A DNA stretch of 64,000 nt. It comes from Colius striatus. Taxonomy: Eukaryota; Chordata; Aves; Coliiformes; Coliidae. Where the stretch lies: positions 93,211,971 to 93,275,970 of the forward strand of contig NC_084761.1 of NCBI RefSeq assembly GCF_028858725.1. Reading direction: 5' to 3'. Below, one piece after another: positions 51,646 through 63,127 of this stretch (position 1 is the first letter of the stretch; each line of letters opens with the position of its first letter). The notes beneath the pieces were generated by a model, which was not told the origin of the DNA, did not search any database, and worked only from the letters and a program-made list of their open reading frames with translations. Both the position numbers and the translations under genes were made by a program.

Positions 51646-54600
51646 TGCTCGTTGTGGAATCAATAGATGCCCAGTTTGGTAAAAAAGTTAATAATAGTGC
51701 AACATATTGCTCTATGTGCTCCCTGCTCACTGTCTGACTTCATCACTGTCACATTCCTGGCTGCAAAACAGCTTCAAGGGAAAGACTGGACAGCCCTCAA
51801 TACAACACATGACATGCTGGTTAGGAAACTCCTTTAGTCTGAAGGAAATGTTGATTTTGTGTCCTTTGGTCTCAACAATCACCTCTTGCTTCATAGAATG
51901 CAGTAGCATGTGAACAGCAGCCACAACCAAGAGCAAAGGCTCCTGGTCACACTGTGGGACCTTCTCTGAGAGGTCTTGGGTTGACATGGTTGACTGGCTA
52001 CGACCATGATGGAGCTCTAGCTGAGCGATAGTTTTTACCTGGTTTTACCAGGGTTTACCATAACAGGCTCTTCTGATCACGTCTGAGAACTAAAGCATCT
52101 AGGGAAATTTCAGGCAAAGTTACTGCAGCTATTCTCAAGTATAAGTCAGTAGACAGGAAACTCCTGGCTCAGTGACCTGGGGGAAAAGCGGCAGAGGAAG
52201 AGGCTAAAAGCCTTGAAGCAAAGACACCAAGTAATCGAGAATCCACCCTTAAATTGCAGGAATGGCAAGGGGATTTGGCACTCACTCCTCCTGTGTTTCA
52301 GTACCAGGAGTCTTGTTATTCCTGCTAGAGGCATCTATATGTTAGAAAACCAGGTTCTGGTGGCAAGGGACACAATGATCTCTTCAGAAGGGTCCCAGCT
52401 GTCTTTGCCTGTTCAGTGTCACTCATACCACCGGGCCCGAGGAGCCAGTGCTCATGCATGTAAAATCACTCTTTTTAATTTTCTGTTTCTGTAACATGAC
52501 CTATTCCTATACTACATCTTCATGAGGCAGAGCTGTCTGGAGAACATCTGTTGCAGTCCCAGCTGTTCGGGTACTTCCTCTGTCTGATGTTTCAGCCCTG
52601 ATATGTGCAAATCACTGACAGTAATATGTCCCCCAGTTCCTCCTACAAATCCTGCTCCCTCTGTTCTCACAGGCAGAGAGGAACAAAAGGGGAAAAAAAG
52701 AAAAGGAGATACTCTGCATGGTTAAATACATGCTAGATGCTTTATTCTCACCAAATCACACCAGTAAGGTCATTGTGGACTGACTCATACCAGACAGACA
52801 GTAAAACCATCCCAGTGTTTATTCTCTTTGGAGCCTGTATAATTAAAGCTCCCACCTGCTTCTGAATTTTGCTGTCATTTTTTGATGTTACGGGCAATGT
52901 GATACTCAGTTATTATCATAAACTATGTTAAGCTCTACCCACTGTGGGGTTTATGACAACAATCCTAGAGAAAACTGTAATCCTCTGTGTTCAAGTATAT
53001 CTCCTTGTTATAATGCTTATGATTCTTGGCTTGACATGATGGCTACAAAAGATTTCCAAATATGGGTCCTGGCAACTTGCTCTCTCCCTAGCTTGCCTAT
53101 GTTAGATATGTTAGATGAAGCCATTTTCAGCCCATCTCTTCTAGTCTTTCAGCACAGTCATCATTCCTGTTCCAAGACCCGTGATTGAGAGATGTGATAG
53201 CCTGCCCTTGGGTAAGAGTGGCTCTCACATCTCCAAAGCTGTCCTGCACACATCTGCTGAGGGTCCAGGGGAGGTCAAGGTGGCTGCAAGAAGCTTGATC
53301 TGTCATCTGAACTGCTCTTGTGTAATGTCACCCTGCACTTTGAAAGTCACCTACCTGATTTTGTTCCCTGGTCTACAACTTTGGTTTTCATCCCTATGCG
53401 AGAACAAGCATCTCTTGCAAGCATCCTGAACAAAAGTACTCAGCTAGTCAAGATCTGGGGCAATTTACAAGGAAAAATTTTCAAGCACTGGAGCATACAG
53501 AGCCCTTCTGCCATACCTTGAGGGTATGTTACAACCATCAGTATCACACTGAACGGTGGCAGATCCTCTGGGTGTATTTTAAAAGGAAACAGTGCTTAGA
53601 TTTTAGGAGAAGGGTTGTACAGAAGAGCACTCTAGGCTATGGGTCCCATGCAGATTGATGGACTCCAGGTGCTTCCAGTGTTCAATAGTTCCCCTTGGAA
53701 AAAAGGAAAGTGTTGACCTGGTCCTGTTTGCTCACTGCACAGGCATTGTCAGAGGCAAAGATCAAAACATGTCTTCAAATGTTCAACGACTAATCCACTA
53801 CATTTTAAGAAGATCTAGCTTCTGAGCTTCAAATACTGTGGAATCAACTTACAGTATTAGAAACATAACCATGGAAATACTCAACAGTCTTTCAATGGCT
53901 TGGTCTATCACTCAATAGTGGTGACACATATTAAAGCCACCGTCATAAAGTGATTACTGTAACTTGACAACTGAAAGCAGCAATCACGTGTTTTGTCCCT
54001 GTAAAGTCTTTTCATTGGTTTCTAGGAAATCAAAACCCAACAAGAATATTTGTGATTTTTATTAAATTATACAAATATTAAAAGTTTTGGAGATTTTGAC
54101 ATTTCTATGAACCTTTTTTTAAATTATTAATAACCTGCCATCCAAAATTTAACACCACATGGTTACAAAAAATCCACATCTGATATCGTTTTCCCCATGC
54201 CTCCAGCTACAATCTCAACAATGAAAAACTATCAAGATGAACAATCTAAACATCTCTCCTAGACACTCTGGTTATCCACAATTGTTGGAAGCAGCCACTT
54301 CACTGCCAAAATATTGTCTATCATTTGTTCCTTGATACTCCTGGAGGGACTTATCAGTGTTAAATAATTCAAATCTCCTCAGTAAAATTTCCATTTAATG
54401 TTGGTTGAAACGTGGATTATTTATCACAGTTTTCTTCCCCCCAGCTTTCTGACTCTTTGAATGCTGGACATGCACAAGCTGGAACCTCAAACAATTAACT
54501 TTCTTTAGTAGCTCTAGGACAAAGGTCCTATGCTGACACATCTTGCACAGGTCCTCCAGGATGTTTCAAAGCAAAGTTTCCCCTTGTGCATACTTATCCA

Positions 54601-54846
54601 GAAAAAAAATGTGAAAAAGAGGTATTGCTCAGTGCTGATGACAGCACTAGTCAGAAAACTGCCAGCTTCTCAGGATAAATGAGATACTCTCCCAACAATT
54701 CCAGCGTAAGACTCCCAGTGACTTCCATGATCTCAAGTTCAACCCAAACCACTCCGACAGCCTCACCCAAAATCCGGGGAAAGAACTCCACCTTTTATTA
54801 GACCACATTATGGGAGAAACAAGGTTAAGTCAAGACTCTAGAGAGA
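51646..54846. other. Unique non-coding DNA, no gene recognised
   Basis: No transposon, RNA gene or exon recognised. Open frames are short (93 codons or fewer) and none resembles a known family. Confidence 0.6.
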
Positions 54847-55082
54847 ATAACAACCTGAACCTTCCTTTGAGTGAGAAACTGAGCTCAGCACTGGGACATA
54901 GCCTCTAATGCCTTCACTCATATTAACAGCTCAGGCTGGAGAAATAACTGATCTTGGTTTGCTATAACAATCTGAACCTTCCTTTGAGTGAGAAACTGAG
55001 CTCAGCACTGGGACATAGCCTCCAATACCTTCACTCTTATTAACAGCTCAGGCTTGAGAAAGAGCTGATCTTGGTTTGCTAT
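54847..55082. repeat. 117-bp tandem duplication (two copies)
   Basis: The unit starting ATAACAA.CTGAACC and ending TTGGTTTGCTAT is present twice with a period of 117 bp. I count about seven differences between the copies, all substitutions with no indel, so roughly 94% identity. There is no third copy and no similarity to the CR1 pieces. It is a segmental micro-duplication of otherwise unique DNA. Confidence 0.95.
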
Positions 55083-56740
55083 TCCTGAGGCTCTGAAGGA
55101 CAGCAGATGTCCTGTGATTTCCCCGTATCAAAGAAGCGCTATATGTATATAACATATATATAATATATATTGACATAATGGGGAAGGTAATGGCTTTGGA
55201 CAGATATTTAGTGACTTGATCTAAGTCCAAATCTAGCTTTTACTGGTTTTTTTTCTTTAAAAATAGCTTTCAATTTCTCTTTCTTTCAATGTCTCTTTTA
55301 TACAGTGAGAGTGGTTATTGCTATAATCCATAGACATGTAATGAGAATAAGCGGTGAAGGTATCTGGAGTACAGACACTCTGGAAATGGAGATAAGTGCT
55401 CGGTCATTTACCTACATGATATATATCATCCTGTGTCCTAAAATTATTTAGCAAGTAGTTATTTTTAAATGCCATTTAGTCCTTATTTTTAACTAGTTAT
55501 TTTTAAATGCCATTTAGACTTTGTTTTGCCCATGCAATTTTCTGCCCTTTGGTTTGTAGGTGCCAGTTGCAACAAAGATGGCAAATCAGGTTAAATACTC
55601 CAGTGACTTGCACTTTAAATGTTGATTGCAGAGTTGTGTTTGCACAGAGGCCCCAGCAGAACTGCCAAGGAACTAAAAAGCAAATGGAAACAGAGTTGTG
55701 CAGACTTTATGGCCCTTTACAAATCTTTTCTGGCATATGGGAGTATTAGGCCTTAAGACATAGAAATGAGAGACAAGTGTTTTATCACTTCTCTGTGATA
55801 TCAGATTGAGCTTGTCTTTACATGCAGCCTCTATTGTGCACACACATTTGGAAGAGAGTTTTAGATAAACATCAAAATACATGTCTTCTAATGTCAAGCA
55901 GGAGATCTCTTTGCTCTTACCGAACCATGACAGAGGGCAGCTTATGTTCCCCTGGCAGTGCAGGGCTGCAGCCGGCAAACAGTGGCTGGAGCCCTGCGAT
56001 GAAAGCTGGGGCTTGTACCAGCAGGTAATCCCACCCTGCATGCCTCTCCCTTTGGATTCATTCATTTCCTTTCCTGTTCCTATGAGAAGGGAGAGTTCAG
56101 GAGACTACCAGCTTCCCAGGCTGCAGTGGGATGCTGCAGGACACAGCTGCGTAAGGAAACCACAATTATTTGCAGAGATTTCTACCAGGTTTGGGTGAAT
56201 TGAATGTAGATGGACACTTTATCCATTTGCTGCATATTTCCATAATACAATTTTCCAACACTGTATTTCAGTGCCAAAGTCAGGTTCTTTTTTTTTTGTC
56301 TTATGGTACCTTGATGACCATTTAGCTTATCTAGTTGGCTTCAGTGGAACGGTAAACACCATTGGGCATCTTTCTCTCCATCCAGAAACCAAATCACCTT
56401 CAGAAAGTGACAGTTTCTTTTCCTTATTTAGGAAGTTCATGTTTACTCTGTCACTAACTTTTTTACCTCACTTAAGGAGGCTGAATCCAGGCCTTAAAAC
56501 AATATTTCTCTTTGAAATCCAGGCAAGGCAAGAACATACTTTGAAAGATGTAGCTATATGCCTAAGAGAAATTGCCTGTTATAATGGTAATAGAGTGTGC
56601 TGGTTTGTCCTTGGTCTGCAGGGAACACCCTTCAGCAGCCCCTGAGCTGAAGGGGCTCCAAAACATGGGGATTGGTCAAAGCAGCAACTTGACTTTACCC
56701 TAGAAACCTCCTGTGAAACATCACCTCTCCCCCTCTTTTT
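55083..56740. other. Unique non-coding DNA with AT tract and small duplication
   Basis: It contains an ATATAT-rich stretch at about 55140-55172 and the 38-bp-period duplication at 55456-55517. The plus frame 56271-56645 (124 codons) is not recognised. No gene called. Confidence 0.55.
55456..55517. repeat. Direct repeat with 38-bp period
   Basis: A 24-base word, TAGTTATTTTTAAATGCCAT followed by TTAG, occurs at 55456-55479 and again without mismatch at 55494-55517, with a 14-base T-rich linker that is itself similar to the repeat. It lies less than 400 bp from the 117-bp duplication. Confidence 0.9.
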
Positions 56741-57295
56741 CATAGAAATATAGAATAATATTGGTTGGAAAAGACCTTTAAGATGATGGAGTCCAACCCA
56801 TCCCCTCACACTACCAAGCCCACCACATGGCCCTCAGCACCTCAGATACACAGCTTTGAAATATCTCCAATCACAGGGATTCCACCACCTCCCTGGGCAG
56901 CCTGAGACAGTGTCTAACAACCCTCTCAGGGAAAAAGTTCCTCCTCAGCTCTAATCTAAACTTCCTCTGACACAACTTGAGGCTGTTTGCTCTTGTCCTA
57001 TCACTCGTTACTTGGGTGAAAAGACCGATCCTCATCTCACTACATCCTCCTGTCAGATAGTTGTAGAGGGATTATGTCCCCCCTCAGCCTCCTCTTCTCT
57101 ACAAACTAAACACCCCTAGCTCTCTCAGTCACTCTTCATGAGGTTTGTTCTCCAGACCCTTCCCCAGCCCATCTCTGGACACAGTCCAGCACCAAAATGT
57201 CTCACCTCATGTAATGAGGGTCCCAAAAGTGAACACATTAGTCAAGGTGCAGCCTCGCCAGCACTGAGTACAGGGGCATAATCTTTAATTGCTGC
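56741..57295 (-). mobile_element. CR1 LINE fragment, 3' UTR and end of ORF2
   Basis: The plus strand starts with CATAGAAATATAGAATAATA and proceeds through TTGGTTGGAAAAGACCTTTA, GATGATGGAGTCCAACCC, CCACCACCTCCCTGGGCAGC, AAAAAGTTCCTCCTCAGCTC, CCCCCTCAGCCTCCTCTTCT and GGTGCAGCCTCGCCAGCACTG, all in the order of a reverse-complemented CR1. Similarity fades near 57295, possibly reaching 57335. At about 555 bp it overlaps most of the region covered by the plus-strand copy at 21918 and belongs to the same tail type. Confidence 0.93.
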
Positions 57296-57659
57296 TCCTT
57301 ACTATTCACAGTTCCCCTTTTCACATTCACCACCTTAGACAGCATTAGTGAAAATATCAGTAATTTTCAGTTTTAATTCAACGAATATTGAATTAATTGT
57401 TAACTGAGGACCTTCCCCAGGTCCTCAGCAATATTTCAGATCCCAGCTCTCACTGGTTTAAGGGCCTGGACCTCCATCCTTATCTCTCCAATTAAATCAT
57501 TACCCTTAAAATCCTTGACCATTTTCAACCTGATAATAAAGCATAGGAAAAAGCAGCTGTAAGCTTCATGAATATTTATTTTTTCAACAGTGAAGGAGCA
57601 AGTTTACCTAACAGCTTTGCTAACTGATTGTCTGCAGAACAAGGAAGTTATGGCCATGT

Positions 57660-58330
57660 TAACGCAAGAAGTAGTAGTTTATTGTTTTAGTAGACACTTC
57701 TTTTTCCTTCCTTCTGAATAAACACACCGCAGGGTCTTGGAGGACGTGTGCCAAGAGCATTACTGAGTGCAGCAACAGCCGAACAAAGCGCGGCAAAAGC
57801 ACAATCCTAATCATAACAGAGAGAGCAAGTATTGTTACAAATGTTCTCTTTAGGATGGAAATGAGCCAGGGGTAATAAAAACACCATAAAAACGTCAAAA
57901 TGAGCGATCACCGTGAAGCACTGGCCTTTTTATAACCAAAACTTGCAATGAACTTAACAAAAAAATATTCCTGTGTTAAGAGAAATGACATTTTTGCTTA
58001 ACTTTATTGTTTGACTTGTCCTCACTTCGCTGCGTGGTGAAACGATTGCAGAACAGCTTCAGAAGGGCATTGGTAAGGATCTGATTGATATTAAATGGCA
58101 TTCGAGCGCGACGGTGGACTCTGGATGGAAACAAACTGTTAAGGAGGGCATTAACATTAACACTGCTACTGCCTCTTTATGAGAATATGGGGCATATTTA
58201 GGTACTAATTGTTTGAACAGCAGCAATAAAACATGGTGCTTAATAACATACAAATGAAGAGCTGTGTAACTCGTGTAATTCCATCAGAAAACACTCAGGA
58301 ACAGCAGCTTGACTTTAATTACTCAGATCA
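57660..58330. promoter_or_regulatory. Candidate conserved non-coding element or enhancer (by eye)
   Basis: I count 17 CpG dinucleotides between 57661 and 58320 in otherwise AT-rich DNA, concentrated at 57775-57795, 58027-58045 and 58101-58112 (TTCGAGCGCGACGG). Between them lie many TAAT/ATTA homeodomain-type cores (ATTAACATTAACACT, CTTAATAACAT, TTTAATTACTCAG). No open frame covers the block with recognisable protein and no repeat explains it. Unmutated CpGs in low-CpG surroundings, plus dense factor-like words, are typical of deeply conserved vertebrate enhancers. This is inference; it could also be a fragment of an unrecognised exon or old repeat. Confidence 0.4.
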
Positions 58331-58542
58331 AAGGGAAAAAGGCATTTTGAAGGCTGGTGTAAAGCATAATTTATTACTGCTCTCACTAAAGCATAGATCA
58401 GCTGGGATAGAAATAGCACTTTGGACTGGATTTGGTGAGCGAAAATGGGGGGGAAAAAACAATATTCATTGCTTTGCTGATTTCCACATATATTGGGGGT
58501 ATGTTAAATCCTAATTACAATAGATTGGCTAAAGGGAAAAGA

Positions 58543-58588
58543 GGAAGGAAGGAAGGAAGGAAGGAAGGAAGGAAGGAAGGAAGGAAGG
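58543..58588. repeat. (GGAA)n microsatellite, about 11 units
   Basis: An uninterrupted run of GGAA units from 58543 ending at GGCAAG. The core is the ETS-factor binding word. Purine-only on this strand, so it may adopt triplex structures. Confidence 0.95.
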
Positions 58589-59377
58589 CAAGCCACAATA
58601 AGGATGAACAAAGGTCATAGCTCCATGTATCCATTGCTCCATTGCTCTCAGAGACCTGAAACCAGTCAACACACACTAAGATGACTTGGCTAAACAGAAA
58701 ACATACAGTGGGTCCTCTTTCCTCCAGACTCCATAGACAGTAAGTACGTGTCACTTCAGAGTCAATGCAATACCAGCACTTATATGGTTGTCTCAGCCAT
58801 TACATCCTGCTTTCAACTACAGTGATTCACATTTTTGGTGGGTGTATTTTTTAACTTTTGTAGTAAACTTTTCAAAGCCGAGAATCTTGGCCCAAGAAAT
58901 GCTTTGGTGGTAAGATAAGTTCATGAGAAAGTCTGAAATACCTACTGCTTCCTAATTATTGGCATTTTCTGACTGATCCAGAATGCAGAACTGACCTGGC
59001 AGGTGGCTTGAGAGCAATCCCAGCACATTGGATGACACACTCTAACCCTTGCCAGCACTTTTAAGCTTCACTTCCTCCTCTATGAAATTGTTGATGGAAT
59101 CTATAGGTGAAAACCGTCTCACAAAGTTTTTGTGACCGTGCTACTCACTATAACTACCATCCATCAATCCACAAAGGCACGAGTGGTCTCTCTGTGGGTC
59201 TAACACTCCTTGGAATCCCATACCAGCAGGCTCACTTTGGCTAAACTGTACAACCCAAGACATAACCCCTCATGTTGAATGAGTGTGCCATGGGGAGCTG
59301 TGTCCACCCCAGGGCGAGGGCAGGGCAGGGTCCTGGCTGCCTCCCATATATGGCAAAAGAGGGAATTGAAGAGACTT

Positions 59378-59551
59378 GTAGAATTGTTGTGGTTGAAAAA
59401 GACCCTTAAGGTCATTGAGTCCAATGATAACCCTCACACTGCCAAACCCACCACTAACCCATGTCCCTCAGCACCTCAGCTACACGGCTTTGCAATATCT
59501 CCAGGCCTGGGGTCTCCACCACCCTCCTCAGCAGCCTGGGACAGTGTCTTA
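59378..59551 (-). mobile_element. CR1 LINE 3'-end fragment
   Basis: The plus strand shows TAGAATTGTTGTGGTTGAAA, AAGACCCTTAAGGTCATTGA, GTCCAATGATAACCCTCACA, CTGCCAAACCCACCAC, CACCTCAGCTACACGGCTTT and CAGCAGCCTGGGACAGTG, the reverse complement of a CR1 3' end of the same type as 56741. The terminal ATTCTATG repeats are nearly lost. About 175 bp remain. Confidence 0.9.
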
Positions 59552-59989
59552 CACCAGTAAGGAGCTTATCCAAGTGAACAGGCCATCAACCACATGTGTT
59601 TACATGCAAATTCACACGTAGATGGTTGGTCCATGACACTCAATGCAGTGAGTCCAGTAAGATTTTCTAAACAGCTGATGGTGGAGAGGAGGTGAGTATG
59701 CACACTCAGGGCTGCACTGCTGTTGACACAAGGGCTTTCTTGCAGACACAGTAAATGTCAATGCACAGCCCCAGTTTATATAAATAATGTCATTACTGTA
59801 GTAACAAGCTGGAAAGTGCTGATATCACATACTTACACTCTGGAGGAAAGCAGAGCTGGGTGTGCAGCCTGAGCCAGGCTGCCATGTGCCAAATGTTGCT
59901 GTAAGGTCTGTGGTGCACATGTGCAGCTATGGCAGGGAGCAGGAGACCTGCCTTTGCATCTCCTTTTCTCAGCAGTTCAACTATATTTC
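59552..59989. other. Unique spacer between two CR1 fragments
   Basis: About 440 bp with no recognised gene or repeat. Confidence 0.6.
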
Positions 59990-60180
59990 TTTAGGGCCAG
60001 AAGGGACTACTAGATGACTTCATCTGGACTAGATGGATCCCTTTGTCCCAATATTCACGAAATCTTGCATCCAACAAAAACACCCAGTCCACAAAGTGCT
60101 CAGCCTTGTTTTGATGATTTTGAGAGAGGCAGTGTCTGTGCCTTCCTTGGATAGCTGCTTCCAAAATGTTTGCATTTCTC
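59990..60180 (-). mobile_element. Ancient CR1 LINE fragment, older sauropsid tail type
   Basis: The plus strand reads TTAGGGCCAGAAGGGACTAC, TAGATGACTTCATCTGGAC and, 100 bp later, CAGCCTTGTTTTGATGATTT, GAGAGAGGCAG, TTCCTTGGATAGCTGCTTCC. These match, in order, the reverse complement of the GGCCAGAAGGGACC...CTAGTCTGAC type of CR1 end that is frequent in turtles and crocodilians and survives in birds only as old copies. The middle is diverged. There is no coding sequence. It is clearly older than the other CR1 pieces here. Confidence 0.72.
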
Positions 60181-62660
60181 ATTGAAATGGGTCTGGCTTC
60201 TTTCTCTGGCCATTAACTCCCATCACATCTTTCTCTGCCAATGGGCCAGACAGAGCAAAAATGTACAAACTGTGCAATGACTCCATGCAGCCGATTGATT
60301 TCCCAATGGACATTGCAGGGATTTTTTTCCCACTGGTATCGGCAGGAGCTGGAACGGGCTCTGTATGTGAAATAATCATCAGCTTAGGTAATTTGGAGTC
60401 CTGGGCACACTCAACATACCCCCTGTAGACAGAGGTGATGCCCAGATAGGAAAGCCATGATAAATTCCCCATTAACCTTTGACCGCCTCCCAGTTTTTGC
60501 TCACTTCTACATCTCCCTGGGGCTTTAATTCAGTATTTCAAACCTCAGAAGAGTTTCAGACAGCCACAGAAATGGAGCTGTCAGAGAAATATTTCCTCTT
60601 TCCCACCCCAAGTGTACAATTTTTGCATAAAGCTCTTTGGGTCTGAGGTCCAGGTCAGGTCAAGATGAATTTTGGGTGAGGGCCAGCTTTCCTGAACTGC
60701 CACAACTTGGATGTTTGCTGCCTCTGGAGTGAGGAGTGAGGCACTCACATGTTTGCCTCAAAGGGGTGGGGGTACTGGGCTTGACCTTGAAATCCCTGCT
60801 TCATTTCAGGGACTGGAGTTTAGCCATAAGCTCCAGGGACCCCAAAATTTCATCTTGCTAATTGCAGTTTGGCTCCTGGTGCAACTACAGCGTCTGGCTC
60901 TAGAGGTGAAGAGATCAAAAATAGTCCCTTTTCCACTAAAAAACCAGAAACTTTTTCCAAAGCATTCAAAATGTTGTAACTTTACAGCACCCCAATGTCC
61001 ATTAAGAACATTCCAGGCTTTTATTCCTTTTCTTCTTTCACTTCTATTACACAGCCACAGCCATGCTCTGCCATCCTGTCTCATTTTGATGTGTTCGGTT
61101 TCCATATTTCCCACCGTTTAAAAATCACATCACAGTTTTTACTTCCAATGTCTGATAGAAGTTTTCAGTATGAAAGGGGCTGACGACACAAAGGTTGTCC
61201 ATACAAAGTTTAAAAGTGCCACACACAAATTGGCATGTAAGGCTGTGTTTGATCTGTAATGCAAATAAACAAAGATGGTGAATTTTAAGCCTCCAATTCC
61301 TCTGATCTTTGAAGCCTCGTGGCTTTAAAAGTACAACTGCCCTCTGTATCACAGCTTAGCATGTACATCTACATGCTTATATGTATATGGAGACATATAT
61401 ATAAAATAAAACACTTTTGTAGTCAAAATAGGGTCCATAGCTAATGGCATGATTATAGCTTTCTTTAAATATCCTCTATTCATGAGAAAAAGTGAGTCCA
61501 AAACTTGCCTTTGAAGAAAAACAAATTCAAGCATAAGAAGGGCCTTGCTGAATTTATTTAGACTAAGGAAGACTTTGCAACACATGCAAGGCACAATCAA
61601 GCCCTAAAAATAAATGGCATGCAGTAGGGCATGGGACAGAGTGACTCTTAAGAGCATTTACAGGTACTCTGTGGAGGCAAAATCATTCCTCAAAAATGCA
61701 AAACCCACTCAAGCCCAGACAATATACACAGTCTCTCTTTAACAGGGCATACCATGGTATTTCCCAGGGGGAAATTTCGCACCAAGTTGGAAGATTATGA
61801 AAAGGGAGCTGATACCCAAGGCACAATGAAAACCTGATGTGCTCTGGAAGTCACGACCTTTATAGCATCCCAAATGGCACGTCCAAAACCAGAGCTGTTG
61901 TCTCAGTACCGTGGCTGAGGGCTCCAGCTGCATGCGGCCTTTGGAGATCTATCAGCATCACTAGAGGTTTGTCTCTAAAGGCAGGAGCTTTAAAGGGCAG
62001 GAAGAAGCCACTAGTTCCTCCTGAGCCATCTAGCAATATGTGAAGTTTTTGGCTGCATCATGCAGCACTTTGGAGCTGGATTGTAAAGGGTAGAAGGCAC
62101 ATGGGGAGAGTGTTAGGCTCAACTTGGAAGATGGTGCTGCACGGGAAAAGCGTGATTGCTTCTTTTAATCCACTAACACACTGAGGGTTGGTGATGTAGC
62201 TGCCAGTCAAAAAAAAGTGCTGTTAAGAGAGGTCTCTCTGAGTTTGTTTAAAGTTGAACCATCCACCTTTGAAGCTAGTATCAGTATTGCTCACACAGCA
62301 TACGTTGAAGTGTCCCCTTGCTTCAGCACTCTGCAGAGGGCAGAGAAGGGCCATGGGCTTACAGGTGAGTCCTGCCCTCTGCCATGCCCCAAGTGCTGCT
62401 GAAACCTGTGGTAGCTCAGGACGTACCATGGCACAGTAAGGAGCTTCCCATAGGTGTGAGATGAGACATAGCCCTTAGTATCCCTCATAGAAACATCCAC
62501 CTAATGCCTTCTTAAAATAAAAGTGGTGCATTTAATGTATAAAGGCTTTTTAGTTGGCTGGGGATTTTTTCTAATGAAATGACTCAGTAAACAACAACCA
62601 TTAAGAATTCCAGCTTAAATCATGCCTTATATCTAAACAGACACCTCCTGAATTTAGCTT

Positions 62661-62680
62661 TTATGGACTTTTATGGACTT
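62661..62680. repeat. 10-bp tandem duplication
   Basis: TTATGGACTT occurs twice in perfect tandem. Confidence 0.9.
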
Positions 62681-62924
62681 AAATTTGTCTTAACAAAGTG
62701 TAACACAACCCCTCTGCTGAAAAAAAAAAGTAATCATTAGCAATGGGTTGCTTTATATAATCTCTATAGAAACACCATCGTGAGGGGATGGTCTTTATGT
62801 GGTGATAACATGGATTTCCTGTTACAGCATACAGGAAAGCATCAGAGCATGCTTTGCAGTGCTGTATTGCAACAGTGCCAGGTGGTAAACTCCATGTGAG
62901 TAGGAAGGGACCCTCTTCTACTTT

Positions 62925-62939
62925 CTCCTCCTCCTCCTC
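62925..62939. repeat. (CTC)5 microsatellite
   Basis: Five CTC units directly next to the tail of the minus-strand CR1 that begins at 62943. The CR1 appears to have landed beside, or the run grew next to, the tail. Confidence 0.85.
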
Positions 62940-62942
62940 TTC

Positions 62943-63127
62943 ATAGAATCATAGAATGGTAGGGTTGGAAGGGACCTTTAGAGATCATCTAGTCTGACCC
63001 CCCTGCAGAAGCAGGTCAACCTAGATCAGGTCACATAGGAATGTGTCCAGGTGGGTCTTGAAGACCTCCAAGGAAGGAGACTCCACACCCTTCCTGGGCA
63101 GCCTGTGCAACTGCTCCCTCACCCTCA
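62943..63127 (-). mobile_element. CR1 LINE 3'-end fragment, least diverged tail
   Basis: The plus strand gives ATAGAATCATAGAATGGTAG, GGTTGGAAGGGACCTTTAGA, GATCATCTAGTCTGACCCCC, GCAGAAGCAGGTCAACCTAG, GGGTCTTGAAGACCTCCAAG, GAAGGAGACTCCACACCC and GGGCAGCCTGTGCAACTGC, the reverse complement of a CR1 3' end with few visible disruptions. About 185 bp remain. It is the best-preserved member of the tail type also found at 31209, 42685 and 51505. Confidence 0.95.

Larger units (their letters stand above)
57296..59377. other. Unique non-coding DNA with best regulatory candidate
   Basis: No exon recognised. It includes the CpG-retaining block at 57660-58330 and the (GGAA)n tract at 58543-58588. The remainder is ordinary unique sequence, ending with a short GGGCGAGGGCAGGGCAGGG stretch near 59313. 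Confidence 0.55.
60181..62942. other. Unique non-coding DNA, no gene recognised
   Basis: No transposon or exon recognised. It contains a perfect 10-bp tandem pair (TTATGGACTT twice, 62661-62680) and ends in a (CTC)5 run at 62925-62939. Open frame plus 60711-61121 (136 codons) overlaps minus 60806-61114; neither is recognisable. Confidence 0.6.

Noticed and set aside
56594-56665. GTGTGCTGGTTT start reminiscent of some avian retroviral LTRs
   Set aside because: Only about a dozen bases match, there is no matching LTR end, polyadenylation context, partner LTR or target duplication. A similar word at 34201 also leads nowhere.
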